Below are positions 6,254 to 14,449 of a stretch of 18,291 nt of DNA, in pieces. Origin of the DNA: CAZMGD01 sp964565705. Its GTDB lineage: Bacteria; Actinomycetota; Acidimicrobiia; Acidimicrobiales; Ilumatobacteraceae. The position numbers were made by a program, and so were the translations under genes. The first letter of the stretch is position 1. Every line of letters begins with the position of its first letter. The stretch covers positions 1 to 18,291 of the forward strand of contig CAZMGD010000090.1 of assembly GCA_964565705.1 (NCBI GenBank), read 5' to 3'. The notes under the pieces were generated by a model. It worked only from the letters and a program-made list of their open reading frames with translations, did not search any database and was not told the origin of the DNA.

Positions 6254-9198
6254 AGCCGCTGTCGCTCACCCTGCGGGCCTTCGGGGCGTACGCCGGCCAG
6301 CACACGGTGCCGTTCGCCGAGTTGGCAGAGCTCGGCCTGTTCACGGTCACCGGCCCGACCGGCAGCGGCAAGACGACGATCTTCGACGCCTTGGCCTACG
6401 CCCTGTTCGGCGGCGTGCCCGGCGAGCGACCCACCGCCGAGATCCGCTCCCACCACGCCGAGCCGTCCGCCATCACCGAGGTACGGTTCGAGTTCGAGGT
6501 CCGGGGCCAGCGATGGGCCGTCGAGCGCTCGCCCGACCAGGCGGTCATGGGTGCGCGCAAGGTGCGGCGTCAGCCTGCGCAGGCGCGCCTGTTCCGCTGG
6601 CTGGACGGCCGCTGGCACGGCGTCGACACCGGGCCCCGCCGCGTCGATCCGCGTGTCGAGGAGCTGGTCGGGCTGAACCTGCAGCAGTTCGAGCGGGTCG
6701 TGTTGCTCCCGCAGGGCCGCTTCCAGCAGTTCCTGCTCAGCGGCACGAGAGCCCGACGCGAGCTGCTCCGCCACCTCTTCGGCACCGAGGTCTACGAGCG
6801 GGTCACCGATGCCCTGCTGGCCCGAGCGAGCGGGCTGCGCGACCAGATCGCGGCCAGCGACGAGCAGGTGCGCCACCACGTCGCCAACGCCCACGAGGCG
6901 CTGTCGACCCTGCACGCGTCGCTCGCCCGCCCGGGGCCCGATGGCGATGAACCGATCGAGGTCGCCGTGCTCCGGGCCGCGCTCGTCGCGCTCGAACCCA
7001 CGATCGAGCAGCGTGACGCCGCGCTCCACGCCGCGGAGGCGGAGCTCGCCGCGGCCCGACTCGCCGCCCAGCGCGCCGCCGACCTCACCGACCGCTGGCG
7101 GCGCCGCGCCGACTGGCTCCAGCGGCAACGCGCACACGCCGCCCGGCGCGACCAGATCGATGGTCACCGCAGCGCCGTCGAGCGCGCCGGCCGGGCCGCG
7201 CCCGTCGCCGCCGCGGCCACCGCCCTCGACGCGGCACGGACCGCGCGCGATGCGGCCCAGGGCGCGCTGGAGCGGGCCGAGCGCCGACTGGCTCGCGTCC
7301 AGGAACAGGCCGGGCTGCCAGTCGGCGAGCCGGTCACCTCGGCGGCGATCGCCCACCGGATCATCGCGATGCGCGCCGCAGCCACCGCGCTCGACGCGCT
7401 GTGCCGGACGGTGACTGAGATCGAGACCATCGATGCCCGGCGGGCCGCGCTCGCCCGACAGGCGCAGGCGATCACCGATCGGCAGGCGGCGATGGCGGGC
7501 GAGGCAACGAGCCTGCAGGAGCGATCCGCTGTGCTGGCCGCGCTCGCCGAGCAGCTCGCCGATCGACAGCTCCAGGCCGACCGCGCCGAGCGCGAGCGCC
7601 GGCATCGTGCCCGCTACGACGCCGCGGCAGCGCGCGTCGAATCGACCGTCGCCACCGCACGCTCCGCCCGCGAGTTCCTCGACCAGATCACGCAACAGTT
7701 CGTGCGCGGCTTCGCCCCCCGCCTGGCCGCGGCACTCGAGCCGGGCGTCGCCTGCCCCGTGTGCGGCGCCGTCGAGCATCCAGCTCCAGCCGTCGGCGAT
7801 CCCGACGCGGCGCTCGGGCCCGCCGACCTCGAGACTGCCCAGCTCCAGGCTCAGGATGCCATGGCTGCCGAGGGCCGCGCGGTGAGCGATCTGCACCTGC
7901 TCGGCCTCGAGCTCGGCCCGACCGCCGAGCTGCCGCTCGCCGACGTCGAGGCGGCGGCCGCGCGCGCCCTCCACGCACGGCGCGAGAGCAGCGAGGCAGT
8001 GGACGAGCTGCAGCGCATCTCGCGCCGCCTCCGCGAGATCGGGCAGGCCAGCGCCGATGCCGACCGCGAGCGCGCCGAACTCCAGGTGCAGGGCGCACGG
8101 CTCCACGAGCGATTCGCCGCTGCCGACGCCGAGCGGCAGCGCCTCACCCCGATCGCCGAGGCGTGGAGCGGTGTCGACCTGGACGCCTCGCTCCAAGCGC
8201 TGGAGCGGGCCGACACGCTGCTGGCGCAGGCCGACGACCTCCGGCGCCAGGCCCTGCTCGCCGAGGATCGGGTCGCGGACGCGACCACGGCGCTCGCCGC
8301 TGCCGTCGCGACCTCGGGCTTCGCGACGGCCGGCGGTGCGCTCGGCGCGGTCCTCGATCCCACTCGGCAGACCCGTCTGGCGCGGCTGGTCGACGAGTGG
8401 CAGCGCGAGGCGACCGAGATCGAAGCGACGCTGTCGGCGATCGCGGCCGACGACCTCCCCGCCGCCGAGCCCGACCCGACGCTCCTCGTGCAGCGCGCCG
8501 ACCACCTGGAGGCGCTCGTGGCCGAGCAGCGAGGCACCGCCGTGCACCTCCGTCATCTCCATGCCCAGGGGATGGCGGCCGCCGATGCCGCGATCCGGGA
8601 GGCCCGCCGCAGCGCGCCGCTGCGCGCCGACTTCGAGCTCGTCGAGGCCGTGGCCCGGACGTGCAACGGTCAGGGCCCGGGCAGGATCGCGCTCGAGTCA
8701 TGGGTGCTGGCCAGCGAGCTCGAGCAGGTCACGGCCGCAGCGAACGTGCACCTCGCCCGGATGTCGGCCGGCCGCTATCGACTGGCACGTACCGACGACG
8801 CCGGGCACGCCGCCAAGCAGGCCGGCCTCGACCTGGCCGTGCTCGACAGCCACACCGGTCGCGAGCGACCGACCGCCACGCTGTCGGGCGGCGAGCAGTT
8901 CCAGGCCTCGCTCGCACTCGCGCTCGGCCTCGCCGACGTGGTCGGCAACGCTGCCGACGCGAGCGCGACGGGGTTCGACGCCCTGTTCATCGACGAGGGC
9001 TTCGGATCGCTCGACGCCGACGCGCTCGACCTCGCGGTCGCCGCGCTCGACGAGCTGCGCGGTGGCGGGCGGATGGTCGCCGTCATCACCCACGTCGAGA
9101 CGATGAAGGCAGCCCTACCGACGGGCGTCGAGGTCGTGGCGCGACCTGACGGGTCCGGCTCGACGATCCGCGGGGCGCGGGCGACGAGCGCCGGCTGA
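6250..9198 (+). CDS. sbcC: Exonuclease SbcCD subunit C (Rad50-type SMC ATPase)
   Basis: The ATPase and DNA-tethering subunit of SbcCD, 982 residues from GTG 6250, which overlaps the sbcD stop. The N-terminal lobe has Walker A GPTGSGKT (35-42) and the Q-loop/lobe segment LNLQQFERVVLLPQGRFQQFL, diagnostic of SbcC. Two long Ala/Glu/Arg-rich coiled coils (about 200-490 and 520-800) flank the zinc hook CPVC (C502, C505), through which two molecules join. The C-terminal lobe has the ABC signature LSGGEQFQASLALALGLADVV (from 878), Walker B with IDE (914-916) and the D-loop GSLDADAL. Everything needed for ATP hydrolysis and hook dimerisation is intact. The strong third-position GC bias makes long open frames on the opposite strand, which are not genes. 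Confidence 0.97.
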   Translation: MKPLSLTLRAFGAYAGQHTVPFAELAELGLFTVTGPTGSGKTTIFDALAYALFGGVPGERPTAEIRSHHAEPSAITEVRFEFEVRGQRWAVERSPDQAVMGARKVRRQPAQARLFRWLDGRWHGVDTGPRRVDPRVEELVGLNLQQFERVVLLPQGRFQQFLLSGTRARRELLRHLFGTEVYERVTDALLARASGLRDQIAASDEQVRHHVANAHEALSTLHASLARPGPDGDEPIEVAVLRAALVALEPTIEQRDAALHAAEAELAAARLAAQRAADLTDRWRRRADWLQRQRAHAARRDQIDGHRSAVERAGRAAPVAAAATALDAARTARDAAQGALERAERRLARVQEQAGLPVGEPVTSAAIAHRIIAMRAAATALDALCRTVTEIETIDARRAALARQAQAITDRQAAMAGEATSLQERSAVLAALAEQLADRQLQADRAERERRHRARYDAAAARVESTVATARSAREFLDQITQQFVRGFAPRLAAALEPGVACPVCGAVEHPAPAVGDPDAALGPADLETAQLQAQDAMAAEGRAVSDLHLLGLELGPTAELPLADVEAAAARALHARRESSEAVDELQRISRRLREIGQASADADRERAELQVQGARLHERFAAADAERQRLTPIAEAWSGVDLDASLQALERADTLLAQADDLRRQALLAEDRVADATTALAAAVATSGFATAGGALGAVLDPTRQTRLARLVDEWQREATEIEATLSAIAADDLPAAEPDPTLLVQRADHLEALVAEQRGTAVHLRHLHAQGMAAADAAIREARRSAPLRADFELVEAVARTCNGQGPGRIALESWVLASELEQVTAAANVHLARMSAGRYRLARTDDAGHAAKQAGLDLAVLDSHTGRERPTATLSGGEQFQASLALALGLADVVGNAADASATGFDALFIDEGFGSLDADALDLAVAALDELRGGGRMVAVITHVETMKAALPTGVEVVARPDGSGSTIRGARATSAG

Positions 9199-9226
9199 AC
9201 GCCTCACCGCCACGGTCCTGCCGCAG

Positions 9227-9232
9227 TACGGT
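9227..9232 (+). promoter_or_regulatory. Putative leaderless -10 box before thioesterase
   Basis: TACGGT ends 6 bases before GTG 9239 and there is no Shine-Dalgarno. It matches the boxes before sbcD, the isomerase-like gene, the aldo/keto reductase and the second crotonase. Confidence 0.5.
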
Positions 9233-9238
9233 CGCCCG

Positions 9239-9682
9239 GTGCGCCTCAGCTTCACACCCCCGCTCGACGTCGCCGCCTATGCGTTCGTCCACCGCATCCG
9301 GGTGCGCTTCGCCGAGACCGACGCGATGGGGATCGTGCACCACAGCCGCTACCTGTTGTACCTGGAGGAGACCCGGGTGGCGTACCTCCGCCACCTCGGC
9401 CACCCGTACCAGGAGAACCAGGCGGCCGGCATCGACTTCGCCGTGCTCGAGGCCTACGTGCAGTACCGCAGCCCGCTGCGCTTCGACGACGAGGTCGACG
9501 TGCACCTTGCCGTCGCCGACGTGGCCCGGGCCACGTTCCAGATCGGCTACCTGTTGACCGTCGGCGGTGAGGCGCGCGCCACGGGTGTGACCGTGCACGG
9601 GGCGATCGACCGCAGCGGCCGGGCCGCGCGGCTGCCGGCGTGGCTGCGCGAGCTGCCAGCACAGTCCGATCCCGATCGCTGA
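9239..9682 (+). CDS. Acyl-CoA thioesterase, 4HBT/YbgC-type hotdog fold
   Basis: Hydrolyses an acyl-CoA thioester to free acid and CoA. It has 147 residues, the size of one hotdog domain. The signature RVRFAETDAMGIVHHSRYLLYLEETRVAYL (about 21-50) contains the Asp of the ETDAMGIVHH motif, the catalytic residue in 4-hydroxybenzoyl-CoA thioesterase and YbgC proteins. The central strands (YVQYRSPLRFDDEVDV) are typical of the family. The GTG start has no ribosome binding site but a TACGGT box 6 bases upstream. It sits 40 bases after sbcC and 24 before an enoyl-CoA isomerase-like gene, so it belongs by function with the downstream acyl-CoA genes. The exact acyl chain cannot be told; medium- or long-chain (FadM-like) or aromatic acyl-CoAs are possible. 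Confidence 0.9.
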   Translation: MRLSFTPPLDVAAYAFVHRIRVRFAETDAMGIVHHSRYLLYLEETRVAYLRHLGHPYQENQAAGIDFAVLEAYVQYRSPLRFDDEVDVHLAVADVARATFQIGYLLTVGGEARATGVTVHGAIDRSGRAARLPAWLRELPAQSDPDR

Positions 9683-9694
9683 CCCGGCGGCGAA

Positions 9695-9700
9695 TACCGT
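9695..9700 (+). promoter_or_regulatory. Putative leaderless -10 box before enoyl-CoA isomerase-like gene
   Basis: TACCGT ends 6 bases before ATG 9707 with no Shine-Dalgarno in between. Same pattern as the four other TACSGT boxes in this window. Confidence 0.5.
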
Positions 9701-9706
9701 CGGCGC

Positions 9707-10483
9707 ATGATCCGCAGCCACACCGAGGGGCGCGTGCGCGTCATCACCCTCGACCGACCCGACGCCCTCAACGCCTTCAACGAGGCGCTCTACGACGCGA
9801 CCACCGAAGAGCTGCTCGCCGCCGCCGCCGACCCGGCGGTCGCGGTCGCCGTGATCACCGGCGAGGGCCGGGCGTTCTCCGCCGGCACCGACTTGATGGA
9901 GATGGCGGCACGCAACACCGACACCGGCGTCGTCGCCGGCAAGCATGGGTTCCCGGGCATGGTCGACGCGCTGATCGACTTCCCCAAGCCACTGCTGTGC
10001 GCGGTCAACGGACTGGCCCTCGGCATCGGCACGACGATGCTCGCCCTCGCCGACCTCGTGTTCATGTCGACCGAGGGCCGGGTGCGGTGTCCGTTCACGA
10101 ACCTGGGCGTCGCGCCCGAAGCCGCGAGCAGCTTCACGTTCCCCCAGCTGCTCGGCCGGCAGAAGGCGGCGTGGATGCTGCTGAGCTCGGAGTGGTTCGG
10201 CGCCGAGGAGTGCGTCGAGCTCGGCCTCGCCTACCGCGCGTGCGCGCCCGAGGAACTGATGCCGTTGACGATGCACCACGCCCAGGTGCTCGCGTCGAAG
10301 CCGATCAGCTCGCTGGTCGAATCGAAGCGCACGATCGTCGACCCGATCCGGAAATCGATCGGCGACGCCCGCGAGCGGGAGAACGCCGCGTTCCAGAAGC
10401 TGCTCGGTGGCCCCGCCAACCGCGAGGCGCTCCTGGCGTTCGCCGAGCGTCGCGAGCCCGACTTCGCGTCCGTCGGGGACTGA
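9707..10483 (+). CDS. Enoyl-CoA hydratase/isomerase (crotonase fold), delta3-delta2-isomerase-like
   Basis: A crotonase-fold enzyme of 258 residues acting on enoyl-CoA in beta-oxidation. The oxyanion-hole stretches are FSAGTDL (57-63) and NGLALGIG (101-108). The segment NLGVAPEAASSFTFPQLLG (about 132-150) closely resembles the PEGCSSYTFPKIM segment of the peroxisomal delta3-delta2-enoyl-CoA isomerases (ECI2/PECI), and E138 would be the proton-shuttling Glu. This favours an isomerase that moves 3-enoyl double bonds into the main pathway, rather than a hydratase, but substrate testing is lacking. ATG 9707 follows a TACCGT box with no ribosome binding site. The stop lies 5 bases before the SDR start, inside a predicted hairpin, so expression of the next gene is probably coupled. 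Confidence 0.92.
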   Translation: MIRSHTEGRVRVITLDRPDALNAFNEALYDATTEELLAAAADPAVAVAVITGEGRAFSAGTDLMEMAARNTDTGVVAGKHGFPGMVDALIDFPKPLLCAVNGLALGIGTTMLALADLVFMSTEGRVRCPFTNLGVAPEAASSFTFPQLLGRQKAAWMLLSSEWFGAEECVELGLAYRACAPEELMPLTMHHAQVLASKPISSLVESKRTIVDPIRKSIGDARERENAAFQKLLGGPANREALLAFAERREPDFASVGD

Positions 10484-10492
10484 CCCCGATGG
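10470..10492 (+). promoter_or_regulatory. Hairpin hiding the SDR start codon, with the upstream stop codon in its loop
   Basis: Bases 10470-10478 pair with 10484-10492 (nine pairs, one G-U), leaving loop ACTGA (10479-10483). The loop contains the TGA of the isomerase-like gene; the 3' arm contains the ATG of the SDR gene (10489), and the 5' arm covers its likely GGGGA ribosome binding site. A ribosome finishing the first gene would melt the stem and expose the second start. Pairing is seen directly; the coupling role is inferred. Confidence 0.5.
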
Positions 10493-11319
10493 AGGTGCTG
10501 GAGGGCAAGACCGCCGTCGTCATCGGTGGCGGGGGAGGCATCGGCCGGGGAACGTCGCTCGGACTCGCCGGCGCGGGGATGCACGTCGTGGTCGCCGACA
10601 TCGAGCTCGACACGGCGACGAACGTCGCCGGCGAGATCACGGGCCGTGGAGGGTCCGCCCGCGCCCAGCGGGTGGACGCGACCAGCACCGAGTCGCTCGG
10701 GTCGCTGGCCTCGTTCGCCGAGGGCGAGTTCGGCGCCGTCCACGTGCTGTCGAACAACGTCGGCGTGATCGCCGACCGTCCGCTGGAGGCGGCGAGCGAG
10801 GCCGACTGGGCGTGGTTCCTCGAGTTCAACGTGATGGCGATCGTCCGCGGCGTGAACGCGTTCCTGCCGCATCTGCGCGCCCACGGCGAACCCGCCCACA
10901 TCGTCAACACATCGTCGATGGCGGGGTTGTTGGCGCTGCCGCCCGAGGCGACGGGCGGCGTGCACACCGGCCTCTACACGACCACCAAGCACGCGCTCAT
11001 CGGCTACTGCGCGATGCTCCGCGCCGAGCTCGAGCCCGACGGCATCGGCGTCTCGGTGCTCTGCCCGGGCCTGGTGGCCGGGAACCTGTCGGCCACCGCG
11101 GCGCGCAACCGCCCGGCGCGCTTCGGCGGGCCCGAGCACGTGCAGGAGCGTACGCCGCCACCATCGGCGATGCCGAACGACGAGATTGGTCCCTCGATCG
11201 TCGCCGGCATCCGAGCCAACCGCCTCCACGTGTTCACCCACCACGACCCCTACATCGCCGACATGCTCCGCGCCCGCTTCGACACCCTGATGGACGACTT
11301 CGCCGCCGGCGCCTCCTGA
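10489..11319 (+). CDS. Short-chain dehydrogenase/reductase (SDR, classical)
   Basis: An NAD(P)-dependent alcohol/ketone oxidoreductase of 276 residues with a Rossmann fold. The cofactor loop is GGGGGIG (13-19), where the usual Thr of TGxxxGIG is replaced by Gly. D37 at the end of strand 2 (VVVADIE) suggests NAD(H) rather than NADP(H). NNVG (89-92), Ser 142/143 (NTSSMAG) and YxxxK (Y163, K167) complete the catalytic set. The C-terminal part (about 200-276) resembles actinobacterial SDRs near acyl-CoA or steroid genes. The start ATG 10489 is 5 bases after the previous stop, within a hairpin. Placed after an enoyl-CoA isomerase-like enzyme, it may oxidise a 3-hydroxyacyl-CoA or a hydroxysteroid; this is inferred from context only. 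Confidence 0.92.
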   Translation: MEVLEGKTAVVIGGGGGIGRGTSLGLAGAGMHVVVADIELDTATNVAGEITGRGGSARAQRVDATSTESLGSLASFAEGEFGAVHVLSNNVGVIADRPLEAASEADWAWFLEFNVMAIVRGVNAFLPHLRAHGEPAHIVNTSSMAGLLALPPEATGGVHTGLYTTTKHALIGYCAMLRAELEPDGIGVSVLCPGLVAGNLSATAARNRPARFGGPEHVQERTPPPSAMPNDEIGPSIVAGIRANRLHVFTHHDPYIADMLRARFDTLMDDFAAGAS

Positions 11320-11361
11320 TCCAGGGAATGCCGACCGCCGTGGCCGGGGTTGACCTCGATC

Positions 11362-12405
<1,044 letters not shown>

Positions 12406-12453
12406 TTCTCGGGAGCGAATCGGGCGCTCTGGCGCCCGATTCGCTCCCGAGAA
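12406..12453. terminator. Perfect 22-bp hairpin between convergent genes (bidirectional terminator candidate)
   Basis: Bases 12406-12427 are perfectly complementary to 12432-12453, with loop TCTG. The stem starts one base after the LLM stop and ends 8 bases before the aldo/keto reductase stop, filling the 56-base gap. It has no long T-tract on either side, so it may end transcription by pausing or protect both 3' ends rather than act as a textbook intrinsic terminator. A stem this long and perfect could also be a dispersed palindromic repeat. Confidence 0.7.
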
Positions 12454-12461
12454 CGCGTGGA

Positions 12462-13388
12462 TCAGATCCTCGCGACCTCGGCAGCTTCGTCGGGGGTGAG
12501 GGTCCAGGCTGATGCGGCGACGTTGGCGGCGACCTGCTCGGGCTTGGTGGCGCCGGCGATCACGGACGTGACCGACGGCTGCGCCAGCAGCCAGCCGATC
12601 GCCAGTTCGGTGATCGTGTGGCCGCGAGCCTCGGCGAACGCGACGTAGCGCTCGATGCGGTCGAAGTTCTCGTCGGTCGCCGCCGCGGCGAAGTACGACG
12701 ACGCGGCGAGGCGGGTGCCCTCGGGGAAGGGCTCACCCTTGCGGTACTTGCCGGTCAGGAGGCCGGACGCGAGCGGGAAGTAGGGCACGACGCCGAGGCC
12801 GGCCGACTCGGCGGCCGGCACGATCTCGTCCTCGACGGCGCGCGACAGCAGGCTCCACTCGATCTGGGTGCCGGTGAAGCGGGCCAGGCCCTTGGCGACG
12901 CTGACCGCGTCGGACTCGGCGATCTGGGCGCCGGTGTCGTTCGAGTTGGCGAGGTGCAGCACCTTGCCCGCGTGCACCAGCTCGTCGAGCGTCTCCAGCG
13001 CCTCCTCGACCGGGGCGTCGTCATCGAAGTAGTGCTGGTAGTACACGTCGATGTGGTCGGTGCCGAGCCGGCGCAGACTGCCCTCGGCCGCTTCTCGGAT
13101 GCGGGCCGCGAGCGCACCGGGCGCGTAGTCCTGCTCCTTCGGGCGCGGCATGTACTTGGAGGCGATCACGATCTCGTCACGGCGCGAGCCGAGCGCCGCG
13201 CCGAGGAACTCCTCCGACTTGCCGCCGCCGTACATCTCGGCGGTGTCGAAGTGGGTGATGCCGGCGTCGAGCGCGGCGTTCACGACGGCTGAGGTCGCGT
13301 CAGCGTCGATGCGCATCCCGAAGTTGTTGCATCCGAGGCCGATCACCGACAGCTGCGGTCCACCGGTTCCGAGGGCACGAGTCTCCAT
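12462..13388 (-). CDS. Aldo/keto reductase
   Basis: An NADPH-dependent carbonyl reductase with a TIM barrel, 308 residues. The catalytic tetrad is visible: D48 and Y53 (HFDTAEMYGGGKSEEFLG), K78 (VIASKY) and H119 (YYQHYFD). The C-terminal LLAQPSVTSVIAGATKPEQVAANVAA is the NADP-phosphate binding region (the IxGxxxxxQ pattern). It resembles the Kv-beta/general stress type of AKR, which reduces aldehydes and ketones of broad type; the substrate cannot be told. ATG 13388 is chosen because family sequence (ALGTGGPQLSVIGLGCNNFG) begins at once and a TACGGT box lies 7 bases upstream. It is divergent from the second crotonase-fold gene, with only 61 bases between start codons. Confidence 0.94.
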   Translation of the reverse strand: METRALGTGGPQLSVIGLGCNNFGMRIDADATSAVVNAALDAGITHFDTAEMYGGGKSEEFLGAALGSRRDEIVIASKYMPRPKEQDYAPGALAARIREAAEGSLRRLGTDHIDVYYQHYFDDDAPVEEALETLDELVHAGKVLHLANSNDTGAQIAESDAVSVAKGLARFTGTQIEWSLLSRAVEDEIVPAAESAGLGVVPYFPLASGLLTGKYRKGEPFPEGTRLAASSYFAAAATDENFDRIERYVAFAEARGHTITELAIGWLLAQPSVTSVIAGATKPEQVAANVAASAWTLTPDEAAEVARI

Positions 13389-13395
13389 CACCGGC

Positions 13396-13401
13396 ACCGT
13401 A
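13396..13401 (-). promoter_or_regulatory. Putative leaderless -10 box before aldo/keto reductase
   Basis: On the minus strand TACGGT ends 7 bases before ATG 13388. It faces away from the matching + strand box at 13436, giving compact divergent promoters within 61 bases. Confidence 0.5.
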
Positions 13402-13435
13402 GCCACCGGACTCGCAGGGCGGCGAAGGGCTGTCG

Positions 13436-13441
13436 TACGGT
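13436..13441 (+). promoter_or_regulatory. Putative leaderless -10 box before second crotonase
   Basis: TACGGT ends 8 bases before ATG 13450 and there is no Shine-Dalgarno. It pairs with the divergent box at 13396-13401. Confidence 0.5.
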
Positions 13442-13449
13442 CGCCGCGC

Positions 13450-14253
13450 ATGTCTGCAACTTGGGCCACCGTCGAGGTGGAGCCTGCGTCCGAGCACGTC
13501 ACGATCGTGCGCCTCAACCGGCCGGACCGGCTGAACGCGATCAACTTCCAGCTGGTCGGCGACCTGCACGAAGCGCTCGACGCCGTGAGCGCCGACCCCG
13601 AGTGCAAGGTGGTCGTGCTGACGGGCGCGGGCCGGGCGTTCTGCGCCGGGCTCGACCTCGCCGAGTGGGGCGACCCGCCGGCGCCGGGCGAACACCCGCA
13701 CGTCAAGCGCGGTACCGACGGTCAGGCCTACATGGCGAACCTCGTGAAGCACCTGCACGGCATCTCCCAGATCGTCGTCGCATCGGTCAACGGCGCCGCG
13801 TTCGGGGGCGGACTCGGGCTGGCCTGCGCCGCCGACGTGCGCTTCGCGGCGACGTCCGCACGGCTGTGCTCGGCATACATCCGCACCGGCCTGACCGGCA
13901 CCGACATCGGCATCTCCTACACGCTGCCGCGGCTGATCGGCGCGTCGCGAGCGTTCGACCTGATCCTGTCCGGCCGTGAGATCGACGGTGTCGAGGCCGA
14001 GCGGATCGGGCTCGTCAGCCAGGTGCACGACGCCGACGCGTTGCTGGAGGCGACGCTCGACTACGCGAACATCCTCGCCGGCTACACGCACACGGGCCTG
14101 TCGATGACCAAAGAGGTGCTGTGGCACAACATCGATGCCCAGAGCATGGATGCGGCGATCGCGATGGAGAACCGCAACCAGAACATCGCCAACATGGCGC
14201 CCGACGTGCGCGACTACATGCTCGCGTACCGCGACAAGATCACGAAGAGGTAG
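13450..14253 (+). CDS. Enoyl-CoA hydratase/isomerase family protein (actinobacterial EchA-like)
   Basis: A crotonase-fold acyl-CoA enzyme of 267 residues. The oxyanion-hole motifs are FCAGLDL (64-70) and NGAAFGGGLGLA (114-125). The place where hydratases have the first catalytic Glu (PE in FGQPEI) reads SAYIRTG, so that Glu is missing. An acid is present instead at D152 in GLTGTDIG, close to where dienoyl-CoA isomerases carry a catalytic Asp, and D170 (RAFDLIL) replaces the second hydratase Glu. It is therefore unlikely to be an ordinary hydratase; an isomerase, or one of the actinobacterial EchA paralogues tied to sterol or odd lipid breakdown, is more likely. ATG 13450 follows a TACGGT box. 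The stop TAG (14251) is 6 bases before the first ATG of the 95-bp repeats. Confidence 0.92.
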   Translation: MSATWATVEVEPASEHVTIVRLNRPDRLNAINFQLVGDLHEALDAVSADPECKVVVLTGAGRAFCAGLDLAEWGDPPAPGEHPHVKRGTDGQAYMANLVKHLHGISQIVVASVNGAAFGGGLGLACAADVRFAATSARLCSAYIRTGLTGTDIGISYTLPRLIGASRAFDLILSGREIDGVEAERIGLVSQVHDADALLEATLDYANILAGYTHTGLSMTKEVLWHNIDAQSMDAAIAMENRNQNIANMAPDVRDYMLAYRDKITKR

Positions 14254-14259
14254 GACACC

Positions 14260-14449
14260 ATGACCGAGCGAAGCGAGGGCACCATCAGCACGGAGGCGAG
14301 GAGCGCAGCGACGAGTTGGTCATCGGCGCGCAGCGACGAAGGAGCGAGCACCCGATGACCGAGCGAAGCGAGGGCACCATCAGCACGGAGGCGAGGAGCG
14401 CAGCGACGAGTTGGTCATCGGCGCGCAGCGACGAAGGAGCGAGCACCCG
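14260..14449 (+). repeat. Two perfect 95-bp tandem repeats in the leader of the F420-LLM gene
   Basis: 14260-14354 and 14355-14449 are identical. Each begins with ATGACCGAGC, the same ten bases that start the F420-LLM gene at 14450, and each ends with AAGGAGCGAGCACCCG, which supplies a ribosome binding site. The repeat therefore duplicates a start codon with its leader. Each copy opens a 32-codon frame (beginning MTERSEGTIS) whose TGA overlaps the next ATG as ATGA (14355-14358 and 14450-14453). Whether the minicistrons are translated is unknown. The 12-base motif GCGCAGCGACGA occurs twice within each copy. It is not CRISPR, since there are no spacers. Confidence 0.95.

Noticed and set aside
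6085..8562. Minus-strand open frame of 825 codons across sbcC
   Set aside because: It lies antisense to a clearly conserved SbcC with intact motifs; its composition is Arg/Gly/Ala/Leu-rich with no recognisable domain, a product of high GC codon bias.
9086..10279. Minus-strand 397-codon frame over thioesterase and isomerase genes
   Set aside because: Antisense to two conserved enzymes and without family motifs.
14260..14449. CRISPR array
   Set aside because: Two 95-bp direct copies abut with no spacers and no cas genes nearby.
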